This document shows, piece after piece, positions 9,337 to 22,812 of a DNA stretch of 64,000 bases. The notes under the pieces are model-generated. The model was given only the letters and a program-made list of their open reading frames with translations. It searched no databases and was not told the origin of the DNA. Position numbers and translations under genes: made by a program. Origin of the DNA: Penelope pileata (taxonomy: Eukaryota; Chordata; Aves; Galliformes; Cracidae); the NCBI GenBank assembly GCA_013396635.1, contig WBMW01004865.1, positions 62,001 to 126,000 of the forward strand, given 5' to 3'. Within the stretch, counting starts at the first letter, position 1. Every line of letters starts with the position of its first letter.

Positions 9337-12300
9337 CACTGGTGTTTTGAAACAGAGAAAGACATTTGCATAACAAAAAACATACTTCAATGTTCTGGAA
9401 AACTACTTTATTTCGCACTTTATTTGGTGAAGACACAGCTAAGAGATACAACGTTAGAGTAACCCACCTACATATTATTCTTATAGAGATAAGTGTACTT
9501 ACACACAGGATGCAAATGGCTCTGTGATTTAAAAATAAATGAATAAATGGAGAAAGCAAAAGAAAAACAACAAGCAAGCAGAAGAAAAAGAACCCAAAAC
9601 CCTACACCCTCCTACCCTACAGGCTTGGCATAACTGTGTGCAGTACTATATAGAAATATGTCTGAAAACATCAGTTGAAGTAAGACGTTCATTATTGACA
9701 TCCCTAAATATGAGCTTTATTAGATATTTTGTTCTGAGAATCCAAAACAAATTGTAATTGCTTTTTCATTCAGTGTTTTTGTTTGGTTGGTTTCAATTCT
9801 TGTCAGCTTGATTATTTTTGTGCTTGTGTCTCTCCTTCTGTAATATGCCACTAATTTTGATCCATGTACATAATGCATGCGCATGCAATTTTTTCTTTTC
9901 TGAACTAAAAGAAACTTCCTTTGCCACATTTTCCACAGTCTTGTTTTTGTCTAAGATATAAAGAAACTGTGCTATCATCCAATTATATTATCAAAGACAG
10001 TTTTGTAATATAATTCAACCATGGAAAAAATCATATTTAGATGAAAAAAAGTTTAGAAATAAAACTAGTGGATCCAGAGGTTTACCAACTAAGTTTTCAT
10101 AGATCTGCAAACCTTGATTTAACTTTGAAAAAGATAATGAAGTGAAAGGAAGCTTATACAGTTATTTTCACTGAAGTTTCTGCAGTAAGAGGACAAGTGA
10201 AACCAAAAGTGGGAAACTGGTACCTTCATAGTAAACTCCTTGATATATAAAATAACATATTATTATAAAAGAAAGATTAGCCTCACCTAAACAGATACAC
10301 TCAAAATAAAATTTTAGTAAGCTATGGAAAAAATAAAGTCATCTTAATGAGAAACACAATAAAATATCCTATCCTGAATAGAATTTCAAATTCAGGATTT
10401 ATTTCAGTTCATCATGTTCCCACACAAACTACACCAGTCTTTTTCCATGATACAATTCTATGTCTACTGGGTACTAGAAAATGAGGCACTCCCCCCCCAA
10501 AAAGAAACCAAAAATGCATTTCATTCATTTTCATTGGTGTTCTCAATGGAAATTGTAACAGCACTCTAACAGGTATTTATCTTATTAATAAAATCTAAAT
10601 AATCATGAAATTATTATCCCGGTTTTCAAATGAAGTATTGAGAAACAAACATGGACCAAATTATGTTTGTTTTTTTTTTTATTTTTTTTTTTTAACATGT
10701 ATTCAGAATTGGTGGAAGCATTTGTAGTGGTGGCATTGAATAGCACAGGGAGACATGCTTCAACCACTTTGATATTAAGAAAAATAATCAAGGTATTAAT
10801 ACTGGAACAAGATGGCCTTTATTTCCAATTTCATGCAGATTATTTCTATCACAAAAATTAACCTTGCAATCTAATCATATCCTTTTGTTCCCCCATATTA
10901 AAAATTGTGTTTGATACTGACAAAAGTTTTATTCTACCTATCCACGCCCTCCAAAAAGTGACATTATTTCAGATATGTAAGGTTAATATCAGACCCTAGT
11001 TCCTGTTCGGCAATTTTGTTTTCAAAAATCAAATCTTTGCAGAAACCCATCTGAAAGCTCTCTTGTGATTCATGCAGTTATATGTTTCCCAGCTCCAAAA
11101 CAGCTCTAAAGGCGGCTGTTCACCTTTGTGCTCACCTAACACAGTTGTCAGTTAATTTTCTCAGTGGGCACATACATGGACAGACTACTCTGTCCATGCC
11201 ATAACAGCCTGCACTTTGCCCAGGTTCATCCGCCTGGACACAGCTCACCCACTCAAGTCCCAGATTAAATCTGGGTTTTACAGTGTTAGTTTCATACATA
11301 TTCTCCTATATATATTTTACCACAGGAGCTGGCTACTAACCCACCTTGCTGACTATTTAGTGTGTTGTAGCCAGAGCTAACACGAGACTGCCTCATCCCA
11401 ATTGTTTAGATACTTTCCGTGTAATAACTCCTGGAGTTATCTACTATTGTTACAAATGAGCTTGAGTAACACAAATTAAAAAGTCTCTTTCTGATACACT
11501 TGAATATAATCCCATCTTCTTTTTTCTTTGAATGCAAAACCTGGAGAAAAAGCCATTATTTTGCATAATATGTTAAGTAAAGTCTTATGTTAAGTCTTAA
11601 GTAAAGTCTTATATGTTATGTAAAGTCAAGTAAAGACTTGAGACAAAGAGTTTATCCATCACCCAAACTTCTTATTGAAATGATATAAAGTTCCTCAATG
11701 CAAAACATAAAATTTCTACATTATCGATTGTTGAGGTCAAACTGAACATGATTCTTACAGATCTTTTATTTTAGATGTATTTGTAGGTATGTTTAGGGTA
11801 AACTTTGGGCTATGTTTAAAGAAAATAGATATTTTCAAGTCTTCAACAGCTGTTATGGTTAGATAGTTTTTCTGATCTATTGCTGCATTTAGACCAGGAT
11901 AGTTTATTACTCTCATTTTTTCCACTAACATCTGTTACTTGGCAAATTTTCTTTCATCTTCCTTATTACAAGCATCAGCTTAAACAATGCAAGTGTTGAA
12001 GAGTTGAAATTTACCAGATAACACTACTTTGAGACTACATTGTGTTGATATTACTAACAGTACAATGAAATAATAAAATGAACTGTTCTTCACATTACGG
12101 TGCAATGACAAACTGATGTTCTTGTCAAATTTCTTTACTTGAAAAGGCATAGAAGGTACAAGATCTTTGCTTTGTTTTTCTGCACTGGGGTAGAATCTAG
12201 TCTAGCAGAATAGACCCAAGATAATAGTATTAAAATACATTTTCAACGGGCATAGTCAAGATGAAAATTAAAATATATTTGCCCTTGATAGCTAAGGTAC

Positions 12301-12574
12301 CTTGGCAACTTAAATCAATTAAAACTGAGAAGTTTGAAAAGCTGTCGCTTAGGAAGTGCTAATGTATTCATACACTCCATGCAGCTTAGACAATTAAGTT
12401 TTTCTATGATTCCAACCAGTTTTATTTTCAGTTTGTTTCATTCTATAAAGTTAATTCTCAAAGCATCTTTAAAATTTAACGCAACTCCTTTACAGTTAAA
12501 GTTATATTGATCTTGTTGAGCTGCTGTGACCTATAAATGTGAACACCCTTCTTTCCTGTGTGTGTGACTGAGTG
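9337..12574. other. Unannotated stretch with small repeats and hairpins
   Basis: No gene is visible. It contains a 14-bp perfect palindrome TGCATGCGCATGCA (9874-9887), a T-rich run (10668-10693), and a perfect 9-bp inverted repeat CATGGACAG/CTGTCCATG (11175-11183 and 11190-11198). A 7-bp inverted repeat CCCAGAT/ATCTGGG (11259-11275) and short imperfect tandem TAAGTAAAGTCTTA units (about 11574-11632) follow. The open frames here are AT-driven and resemble nothing known. Confidence 0.6.
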
Positions 12575-12732
12575 TTGGTACAGGTTGCTCAGGAAGGTGG
12601 TAGAGTCTCCATCCTTGGAGATCTTCAAAAGGCCAACTGAACACAATCCTGGGCAACATGCTGTGGCTGTGCTTTAGCCAGGGAATTAGACCAGACGACC
12701 TCCAGAGGTCTCTTCCAGACTCAACCCTTCTG
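12575..12732 (+). mobile_element. CR1 LINE 3' end fragment (plus strand)
   Basis: The text follows the CR1 3' untranslated region: CAGGTTGCTCAGGAAGGTGG, then the GAGTCTCCATCCTTGGAG step, and a final CCAGACGACCTCCAGAGGTC segment leading to CAACCCTTCTG. It is strongly 5'-truncated (about 158 bp) and lacks coding sequence. Confidence 0.88.
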
Positions 12733-13086
12733 CAAACTCACTAAAAAGTCCCAACGACTTACCCTTTTTCAGCCACATAAGTGCAAATTCATGTCTTTCC
12801 GGATTTATGTTTTAATAAAACAAGGAAAAAAAAAAAAGAAAAAAACAAGGAAAAAAAAAAGGAAAAAAGAAAAAGAATGCATCCTAAGAATAACAACATG
12901 CCTCTACTTCACTCAAAACCAAAGCAAATCAAAAAAACAAGCATAAGATGAGAAGTACTTCTAAGCATCAAAATAATGAAATGAGGACTAAAAGGACAAT
13001 CTAGCTAATAGTTAATGTTATTGACTATGTTGAAAAATACTGGTTTGTAGATGAGAATTCACACTCTCAACTAACGTTATTGTGCA
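12733..13086. other. Spacer with A-rich low-complexity run
   Basis: Between two CR1 fragments lies unique AT-rich sequence. A purine-rich run at 12814-12876 is built from duplicated AAAACAAGG plus poly-A units and probably arose by slippage. Confidence 0.65.
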
Positions 13087-13461
13087 GAGAAGAGAAGCCT
13101 CCGAGGAGACATTATAGCATAGCCCTTCCAATGCCTAAAGAAGTCCAACAAAAGAAGCGGTGAGGAACTGTTTGTTTATCAGAGAGTGTAGTGTTAAGAC
13201 AAGGAATAGCAGATTTAAAGCAAATAAATGGAGATATAGATTAGATATTAGGAGTAAATTTTTTACGTAGAGAGTGGTGAGGAGTGGGAGCAGGTTGCCC
13301 AAAGATGTCGATGCTCCCTTCCTGGAAGCATTCCGTTGTCAGGCTGGATAGAGCTTTAGGCAGCCTGATCTAGTGGGAGGTGTCTCTGCCCATAGCAAGG
13401 GGATTGGAACTAGTCAATCTTTAAGGTCCCTTTCAATCAAAACCATTACATATTTCTATGA
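13087..13461 (+). mobile_element. CR1 LINE 3' end fragment (plus strand)
   Basis: The sequence follows the last part of CR1: a GAGGAGACATTATAGCA-like start, a GATATTAGGAGTAAATTTTT step, CAGGTTGCCCAAAGATG, then GGTCCCTTTCAATC and a terminal ATTTCTATGAC resembling the CR1 terminal octamer. It is about 375 bp, 5'-truncated, diverged and without intact coding sequence. It has the same orientation as the copy 350 bp upstream. Confidence 0.85.
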
Positions 13462-16040
13462 CTCTCTTGTCATATGTTCCTGTACAGAGACAGCACAGAC
13501 CCTTGAATACCAGGCTAAGAAACATAGCAATAAGTTGATCATCTCCTCTGGGAATCTCAATGATATCATCACCTGAGAGCTTTAGAGCTGTCAAGAAGCT
13601 GTATCCGCTGGTACTGGAGAACAAAACATCATTTGCTGTAGAGATGCTATGAATTTTTCACCTTTGAATTATGTATTCTTCCTTTGCAAATTGTCAATCC
13701 AGAATTAGAAAATTGGTAGCAGGAGGAAAGGGGGTAGCTTGGCTTTATCTGAGCAAAATAATGATTGAGTAATGATGAATAAGAAATCACCAGAAATTAT
13801 CTCCATGCAAACTGAGGGAGCTGATCTACTCTGAATTTCAGTCTTTTATAAGAAGTTTGAGGCTAATGCAGTAGCTCAGAAAATGTCATTAGGCAGTTCT
13901 AAAGAAATAAACAAGACTAATAGCATGCAATAACACATACAAAGATATTAGCATAAGCTACTAATTTTATGCTAATTGAGCCAGATCTGTATAGCATCAC
14001 ATTTGATGCTAAGGACACAACACTTAAAGAGTTGTGGACTATGGGCAATACTTCAGACTAATTTTAGTATGGTCCTGTGGTCTGATTGTCACTTAAAGTC
14101 TGAAGTGCATTCGATGCATCATTCTGTCTAGCTTAACCTGAAAAGAATCCTGTTCAAACACCCTAAGCGTGCTATGCAAGACAAACCAAAACACCTGTAA
14201 TCATGAGGACAAACAGAACTGATACATTCACCATACATGAATAACACCTACAGGGTATGTGGAACGGTTCCATAAGACTCACATATGAAGAAAAGTCTAA
14301 AGCAGTTTAAATTGGAAGTAATAAGAATCAGAATGAGGAAAACTGGTAAAATAAATAAATAAAGGCAGAAAGGAAAAAATTCTGAAATGGAAATGTAAGG
14401 AATCCTCGGTTTGAGCATTTTAATTCTTGTTCTAAAATCAGGTCAAGAAGTCCTGATAGAGCAACTGTTAGAAAGGATGGACTTGGTGACTGCTGACAAA
14501 CATAACATTTTAAAGCACTAACACACAACAGCTACAAGGTTTACAGAACTGTGTGCCTTTACTCATTCACATGGAATTTCTTCATTCTTCCTTCATTAGC
14601 GTAACTGATGGCAATACTTCTATCTTGAACCAGAACTGATAACAGAGACCCTTGGATTTTATTTTTTGATATCCTATGAGCAGTGAGAAAGAAAATTCAA
14701 ACCACTTTCTAAAACTGAAGTAGCCTGCTTTTTTTTAGACTACTAAAAACAATGTGCTGCAATATGCAACATACTACCAGCAACATTATTAGGGGGTAAT
14801 CCTTGACCTGTTCCTGTTTGCAGACAATTACTGATTGTAGCCTAAAATAACATGGAAATACAAATAGATTGCTGAAGATCTTGCTATCCTTGAAGCTATC
14901 ACCATCCCAGAGTGGCTTGTGGAGAGCTGGTCTAACAGTAATATTCTTTCAAAAGTAAGGATGGCATAGGAAGGATAATAATTATCTGGAGACACTGCTG
15001 CTATGAAACAGAAGTATTTTGATGAGCTACTCTGAAGATCTTATGATCTTATTTGTATGTAGTTATATGCCTCTGTTTTGGCACTTCTTAAGTGCATTCT
15101 TTACACAGTTATATGCACCATATTTTGTAACTCTTACCAGAAAAGAAAAAGACTATGCAGTTGAACCAATCAGGTTCCATGGGGAATACAATTATGCCCT
15201 TAAGGACTTTTTTTTTTTTTTTTTTTAAATAATGAAGGCAGCTTACTGAGTATATACAATATATTAATGAATTGTTATTATGGACATAATTCCTTATGAT
15301 AATAATTCTACATTAGCAGATCAATGCATTAAGAGTGATGGAATTCAGTTGATATAAATCTAAAAGAGAAAATTAAAATCTGTTTTATAAATAGCTGTTA
15401 ATTTCACTTTCCAGACTGTTTAGTCCTTATTCATCCAATAACTCATTGATTTCAACAGAAGTTATAATACAGAAAAATTACACAATTTCTGCTTAGTCCT
15501 TAGAAATAGTCATTTTCTAGAAAGCTTTTTATTTTATTTTTTCAAATTAAGAAAGCTTTGCATGCATCTTTCCAATTTCTGAGTTGCTGCTAATCAAGAG
15601 ATTTGTGATTTACAGCTTTCCCTAAATTCTCTGCCTCCACAAATCCAGTTCACAGGTCAGGGCAAAAAACGTGTTTTATCACAAATCTGGTAACCTGGAG
15701 GCAAACATCATTTTAAAATAACGTAAAACTTGATATGCCAGTTCTGGGTTTCATTTATGGCTCTGCTGCATAATTCTTTTGTGGATCTCATTGTGTCTAG
15801 GAGACATCTAATACCACCATTCATGAAAAGCAGAGAATGTTCTGAAGGCAGACCTTTTACCAAGTATACAAACTGCAGATACACGTATGAGAGGTTAAAG
15901 AGCCTCTGCCTCTTCGCACCATCAAGAAAATCAGAGCCAAAAGGTTACAACTCAGAGGCATTGAACAGGACTGCTTGAACCCTACCAGGAGGAATATAAG
16001 GAAGTATTATTAGTAAATATGATTTCACTATTGTTATTAA
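13462..16040. other. Unannotated AT-rich sequence
   Basis: No gene or recognisable transposon was found. Low-complexity features include AAAT units near 14346-14362 and a T run at 15208-15226. Short open frames on both strands are not supported. Confidence 0.6.
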
Positions 16041-16310
16041 GAGGTCACAGGCTTTGAATTGCTTTGACCTGGGCTGCCCTTGGCCTGGACAGGGCTGAGC
16101 TAGGTTTTGCAGGCACCTCGTGGCCGAGTGCCCATTGCCCAGCCTGACTGAGCTTCAGCTCTGGGAGTGCCATGGGGGAAAGGGGCTGACAGCTCCAGGC
16201 TGTCCCTGCAGGAGACACAGCCCCAGGGGCAGGGGATTGTGGGGTGGTTTTCACCCTGCCCTGAGAGAAGGGGAGGACAGCAGGCTGGGATGGAGAGAAG
16301 TAATAATAGC
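16041..16310. other. GC-rich island of unknown origin
   Basis: About 270 bp is sharply richer in G and C than the flanks, with many CTGGG, CCAGG and CCCTG words. Overlapping open frames exist on both strands (for example 16120-16449 plus and 16100-16357 minus), but they reflect GC richness and show no domain. There is little CpG, so it is not a classic CpG island. It may be an inserted retroelement piece (LTR or untranslated region). The family was not recognised. Confidence 0.5.
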
Positions 16311-19300
16311 TTCAAGGAGGCCCAAAACAGGAAAGAAAAAAAGATCAGCAACATCATGTTTCTTCTGCCACACTCACATTGAGCACATGCTTCTTCCTGG
16401 TGACAACCTCAGGATGCCAAAGAGGTCATTTCAATTTCCCTCTTCCTGATTTTGCTGTAGTGTCACCTTTAGGGCCCAGATGACCACTGATAGATTAAGA
16501 ACACCACAACAAAAGGATAGACAGGTAGTAGGAACACTTCAGTGCAATAGTTTTAGACACAATTCATGAAGTTTTTCTGTAGTCATTAACTAATTTGGAC
16601 AACTAGGTTTATTAAAATTAGTTATACTAACAGTAAGTTCTTAAACTGTTTCCTGCCATGCATGCCCCAGCTGAGTATAACAAGAATTCTGAAAAATGAA
16701 ATAATATAGATCTTCTTGTACAATGTAGACTGCAACTGTGTTACTAGTTTTAAGGACGCCAGGGTGCTCGCTTGAAATGAAATGAGGTGGTACATGCAGA
16801 GATCCAGTGAAAGCTCTGAGGACTGCCTATAGCACTGAAACTTTTGGAGGGATAGATGCTGCTTCTTTGTGTATAAGTTCTGCTTGGTCCATTAGAGTAG
16901 GCATGAAAAATACAGGGAAAAAAAAGAAAAAAGAAAACATTAAAGCAACATTCCAGCTACAATTATAAACCAGTAGTTTGGTGCTGAAGAAACAAGGTTA
17001 GTGTTACTACAAATTAAAGTTACTTCATTAGCTGCTATTTTTATGAGGTTGCTGAAGCAAATTTTACAATACAGTTTTAAACATCATTAACTTTGTGACC
17101 TTTGCATTAATGCGTTCATACACAATGCAGATGACATTAGTGAGTGGAGTAGCTCCTACTGTGGAAGTATATCTTCCCTTCCCCTTCCCCCAAGTCATTA
17201 TAAGAACATGCAGAGGCAAATATGGTTCGTGCAAAACTAAGTTCACCTCCGATTTATACCAGACTTTTAATGTTTCCTTCATGACATAAAGTTATAAATT
17301 GCTTTGTGCTAATGTTTCTGAAAGATAATAATACATCTAAAGAGAAGGTAGTGCAGCCATGGGGAATTCCCCTTCATTTATGAACATAAACACTTAAGCA
17401 TACAAGCTACTATATATTCAAGTGCTTTGAAGTAAAACATTTAGTAACAAATAATGCGCACTTTGATTGCAATATTGTGGCAGAAGTACTAATTTTGCAA
17501 CTCAAATGGTCTGCCAGTGGCACTGAAAGGAAAAAATAATTATAAGAAAAAATTACTCTAATACTGAGAGACCTGCACTTGTTATTTTACATTGCTAGCC
17601 ATGCACGTGTTGTCTTCCAGTCATTTTTGGCTAAGTCGCGTAGCTTGGATGATTGTCTTCCAACATTATGAGAATTTATTCTAACTTCAGCATCTTTCTG
17701 GTAAGAAAAGAAGAAAGTTTGCAAATCAAAATCTTCTGTTTTATCTTGACAAATGATTTTGAAAGGGCAGAAAATAAAATAAAAAAAAAATCAAATGTAG
17801 ACATATAAACATGCAATTTGAACTTTGCTCTTGTTTCAGTACAGAAATTAGGAAGAAAAAGGTCCTGCTCATGCAAATTTATTTAGTTTTTACTGTTACA
17901 TTGTTTTTGCAAGGCTGATGACTTTTTTAAAGTTATATTAAAAAGCAGGGGGGGGGAGATGAAAACAACACAAGTAGAAGCTCTTTCCATTCTGTAAGAA
18001 AAATGTGAAGAAAGATTAAAATGTGCCCATTAGCAATATACTGTTTTTTCTCCTCATCCATTTCTGTATACTTTTAGTATTTCGTCTTTAGCATTTGAAA
18101 ATTTGATCTAGTGTGAGATTTTTGTAATTTAAACAGTAATATTTTAGAATGCTGCTGTAGCACAAATACTAATGCCACTGTTGATGTAAACTGTAAACAA
18201 ACCAACGCAAAGCATCCTACAGAACGCACTATGGCAGATGGGGCTTTCAACTGCTCAGTAGCTGTTGTGTAGCACTTCGGTGGTTTGTGATCTTTCTTTT
18301 CCCCATATGCCAGCTTTCTCCTTACATATCATTATTACTAGCTAAAAAAAAAAAAAAAAAAGGGGTTCTCGTGTATCACCAGAGATCAAACGTAATCACA
18401 GAGTTCTCCTCTAGAGTTCTCTTCCCTTCTGTCACTCCTCTTATTTTTTGAAAAGCATCTTTCAATGCACATTGGCTAAAGCTTAATGATATGACCCTAA
18501 TATGAAGGGAAGAGTTAAAAATAATTATGTAATTTTAATGTTATAGAAAAGAAGATGAAGTTCATTGTAGAACAATACTGTTGCACATATTCCACTGTCA
18601 AACATTATCAATCTCACCAGTTCTCCACAGAGCCCTTATTGTGCAGATGGTGTTTGAGGAAAATCAGAAAAACTAGGAAATTTTTAGATTAACAAGTGCA
18701 TTTTGCTTCCTTTTGAATGACCTATGTGATAGACTATACAAGCATCAACCTGAAATGACTCCAAAAAACAGTGACAGTTCTACAGTCATAGATTAAAGAA
18801 ACTGCAGATATGATTTATTAGTAATCCTACCATTGATTTGCTAATCTGAAATGAATCACTTAGGCTTATAACAAAGCACTCAACTCTTTTCAACTCTTTT
18901 GACCATGCACTGAATTAGCCTGAGGTTTTGCTTCTGGCTGACTCTATGCTGCTTCTCTCTCATCAAAATTTCTTATCGTAGAAAAGTTCTCACAGCACCC
19001 AGCAGAAGATACAGCTGGGCCTTGCCATTATACTTAACCGGGTTTTTCTTCGTAAGTTTGATCCAAAGTGCAATATCATTTGTCAGGAAACTAACAAATT
19101 TAAATGATTTTTTGGATATTAGTAATAACTTGTATTTTAGTTGTCTTCAAGAGAAGGGGAGAAAGAAAGCAAAAATGACTATTGTTAAATATGACTGTAA
19201 AATCTTTACTAAAGAAACAAAGTATATTATATTTTGAGGGTTCTGAGTGTTTGAGAAAAAATTTATCATTTTCAAGCCTTCGGACGGAATTGTAAACTGA

Positions 19301-22100
19301 GGTTGCCTATCAATCTTTACAAGTCCATAGGTGACCAAGGATAAAGGCGATAAGAATTAGAAAGTTATACATCTGAAATTTAATCACTCTGAAGAAATAC
19401 TGAGGAGGTAGCTCCTGCTCTGTTCACCATTCTCCTATCCCCCACCAAGAAAACCAGCTACACATACACACCATCACAACAAATTAGATTCCCCAAAACA
19501 ACAAACCTCATACAACAAACCTCACACAAACTAATCCACCCCCGCAAACCCAACACTAACTAGTTACGTCTCCTTGTGAATGGAGACAGATTTCCTTCAA
19601 ATAACGAGGTACTTAACAAATAAGTAATTCATTCTGTGAAAATTTTGGTACCTGGATGGTTTGGTCACCTTGGATGAGCCTGTTAATCTCCAGAAAGCTC
19701 TACATAATGTTAATGTTGGCCATATGTGAGAACAGACAAATTTCTTCCTGCTTTCTCACATTGCAGCTGATCAGACTTCTCTAAAGTGCACAAGAGATAA
19801 AAAACAACCGCCCACAGCTTGATCTGAAAAAAAATGACAAGGCAGAGAAGAAATAATGAATTCCATGAAAGTACACTTGCTATAAAACAGATTTCCATCC
19901 TCATCTCTATGTATGTTCAGTTCCCAGCCTCATGAGAGCAGTTAGCACGACCACGGATCACCCTCGATATTTTTGTCCACATAAAGAGTTTTCTTATTAA
20001 TCATCTCAGTAATTCATTTTCTGGAACGAGTATACCAAATTAAAATATAACTATCCATGAGTCTTATGCTACAAGAATCGAATACTCTCAAGAAATGCAT
20101 TGCCTTGAAGCAATATTTGGAGCTCCTATGGAATTAACGCATATACATTCACTGCAAGCTACAAGAACTACACCAGTATTTGAGGTTTAGACCAGAGAAG
20201 AAAATTAAGCTGACAGCATTGCCTTCAGCATTTTCCTTTGTTTGAATACCAATGACTGCACTCCTAGATTCTTATTATTCCCTTGGCAGGACTTCCACGA
20301 CCATTTACACATGAGTAATTTCTTTTTATGGACCCAATATCATTTTGTTCAAAACACATTTATCATAACAGAATGTGATACAGTAGGAGCACACAGCAAG
20401 TGCTTCTCATCAGCACTGTCTTTGTGAAACAACTACACATGAAAAACAGCTAGTATGTGAACCTGAAAAAGCCTGTTTTACACTACCCTGCAGTTGCCAG
20501 GGGCTTGCCTATAATGAACTTCCTTGCTCACACAATTAAGTATGGTGCGCACTGTATCACGCGAGGCTGAAATCACGTGCTGAAAGTGCAGGATGAACTA
20601 AAATCCATAACAGAGATGAAATTATCACTATTATCTCTTTACTATGAGTAATGCAACTCTCGATGCTTTAGGGAACTAAACAGATCTTATGAACTCAGAG
20701 ACAAATTATTCTCTTCATAAATCAGAACTTCTGAGGTGAGCTGTACACTATTCCCTAATATGCACGTCTGCACAAGCATGCATATCTTTATACTTTACCA
20801 CAATTTTTTTTGTCAAGTCAGATCAGAACTTGGACTCAACTATTCAACTAGAACTAAGTGTATCTTTAGCCTCACAGTGGTACAAATCCCCCAAGAAGAA
20901 AGAAGGAAAATAAAAATAGTAATAAGGACACAAAGGAACAGACAGACCTCCCCCCGTCATAGACATAAACCAGTATGTTTAACCATTTTCTGATCAAAAA
21001 TAACAAAATCCCTGTAGAATGTTAAGTAAACAGGGTAACCACAGCCCCACTGCAGACCATAAACAATCTTAGAAATATTCTAGCAGCCAGCAGGGACACC
21101 CTTATTCCTCAGCTCGTTTGTGGAATAGGATTAGTTCGTTCTTATATCCTTACATGCCAGCAAGACTTCTTACTCTGCTTTTGTTTCTTTAATGGCCATC
21201 AACCAAGTTGGCATAATCAGAGATAGTAGGAAGCACAGAAACAGTAAAAGGAAAAAAATATGGGAGAAAAGCAATGAAGAAACAAAGGGCCTGTAAAGCA
21301 CTTGTTCTCAGGATGCCGTTACCCTGGAACTCTGATTTCCTAGAAGACAACTGGTTATTACTTGAATTTACTTTATCAGTAAACATTAGTGGATAAAGGA
21401 TTTCAGGATTTTCTTGTTCTTGACGTCAGGTGTCAGCAGTCATACCTACATTCGCCATGACACTTTATACGTTGAATTGCCCTTTCACCACAGATTGGAG
21501 AGAACCTAGAACAGTGAAGCACTAATCATTTTAGAATCACCACAGCAACTAGAAACAATCACATACAAAACCTGGTAAGCCAAAGTGATGTTTCAGCAAT
21601 GCCCAAAATAAGTATTTTGTATCTCAGAGATAAAGAATTTCAGAGACTAAGATCCAGAACAACACCTAAAGAAAACATGTGTCTTCAGGTTGGCTCTCTA
21701 ATATAAGCGGAAGTAGCAGAACTTCCAAGATGAATATGGTTTGTAAATTGTGACAAGAGTTATATGCTTTTAGGGGAATGATGTCTATACAAAGAAAACA
21801 TTGGTAAGTTTGAAGGGGAGAATGTAGGATAAAATTGCCAGCTTACGTTAAAAACATTTTATGAAGAACTATTTCTGATTATTTTGATTTATATTGCCTC
21901 TAGATGCATTTATCTTGAATTGCACTTCATTTAGTTTATCTGGTCAATAACTTGGCTTCTTAAACAGCAGTATCTGCAGCATCCATACACATAAACAGAT
22001 CTTTGCAAGAAGTCTTTCAGGCAGTTCAAGTCTTTACTGAAATGTTAACACAGGTTTTCTGGGACAAAGAGTTTTCCAGAGACTACAGAAGTGAGCACTC
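16311..22100. other. Unannotated AT-rich sequence
   Basis: No gene was seen in this 5.8-kb stretch. It has a G run at 17949-17957, an 18-base A run at 18344-18361, and a C/A-rich segment at 19437-19560 with a short tandem ACAACAAACCTCA duplication (about 19498-19525). Short open frames are AT-rich and without recognisable domains. A segment near 18140-18290 looks less degraded than its surroundings but was not identified. Confidence 0.6.
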
Positions 22101-22109
22101 ACGTTCAAA

Positions 22110-22435
22110 TCTTGTAAGAACTCAGATTTACTTAATTTGGGAAGCTTTCCTCAGAGGACAAGAGCTCTCCATCCCTAGGTGCAGGAAGTCAGGAAAGGAG
22201 GGCAAGAGACCGGCATGGCTGAATCATAACCTGCTGCTCAAACTGGAGACTAAAGAAAACACACAGGCAGTGGAAGCAGGGACAGACTGTGAGGAGAGTA
22301 TAAGGATGCTGCTAGATGATGTAGGGATGGAGTCAGGAAGGCCAAGGCCCAGCTCAAACTAAGCTTGGCAAGGGATGCCAAGAAGAATGAGACTTCTACA
22401 GGTACCTTAACCGGAAAAGGAAAGCCCAAGAAAGC
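22110..22435 (+). mobile_element. CR1 LINE internal fragment (ORF2)
   Basis: The translated plus strand between about 22137 and 22360 follows the CR1 ORF2 linker between endonuclease and reverse transcriptase. A Trp-Glu-Ala-Phe step leads into a Gly-Gln-Glu-Leu-Ser-Ile-Pro run, then Arg-Pro-Ala-Trp-Leu-Asn, then the region ending Gly-Arg-Pro-Arg-Pro. The text then passes into a GCAAGGGATGCCAAGAAGAA stretch typical of the next CR1 segment. Neither the reverse transcriptase nor the 3' terminus is present, so both ends are truncated. The open frame 22003-22362 therefore contains a LINE relic, not a host gene. Confidence 0.75.
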
Positions 22436-22812
22436 GTCAATCATGTTTTCTCTCATCAGTCAAGCATTTCAGTTATTATTCTGTTTTTCTGAGCAAAATG
22501 AGAAACTAAAAGATAAAGGGCAGACAATTTTTGCATTTATAGAGCTCTACATTGACTACCAAAGCAATTTTTTTTGCTGTAAAGTTGCATATACAAAGTT
22601 TTAAAGTCTGTTTTTTTTTGTTTTTAAAAGTTTTCATTGACAATAGATATCTATTTCTGTTGGAATTGTTTTCTGGAAATTGCCTTTCATTTTCAAAAAA
22701 CAAATAAAAAAAGCACACAAAACCAAACACCTAGGAGTAAAAGGATCCTTAAAGTCTAAAGGAATAGAAAGTATTCCAGATATCTAGTGAATGAATGGAT
22801 GTTGTATACTGT
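22436..22812. other. Unannotated spacer
   Basis: AT-rich sequence between the CR1 fragment and the mariner remnant. No feature beyond short T and A runs. Confidence 0.6.
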
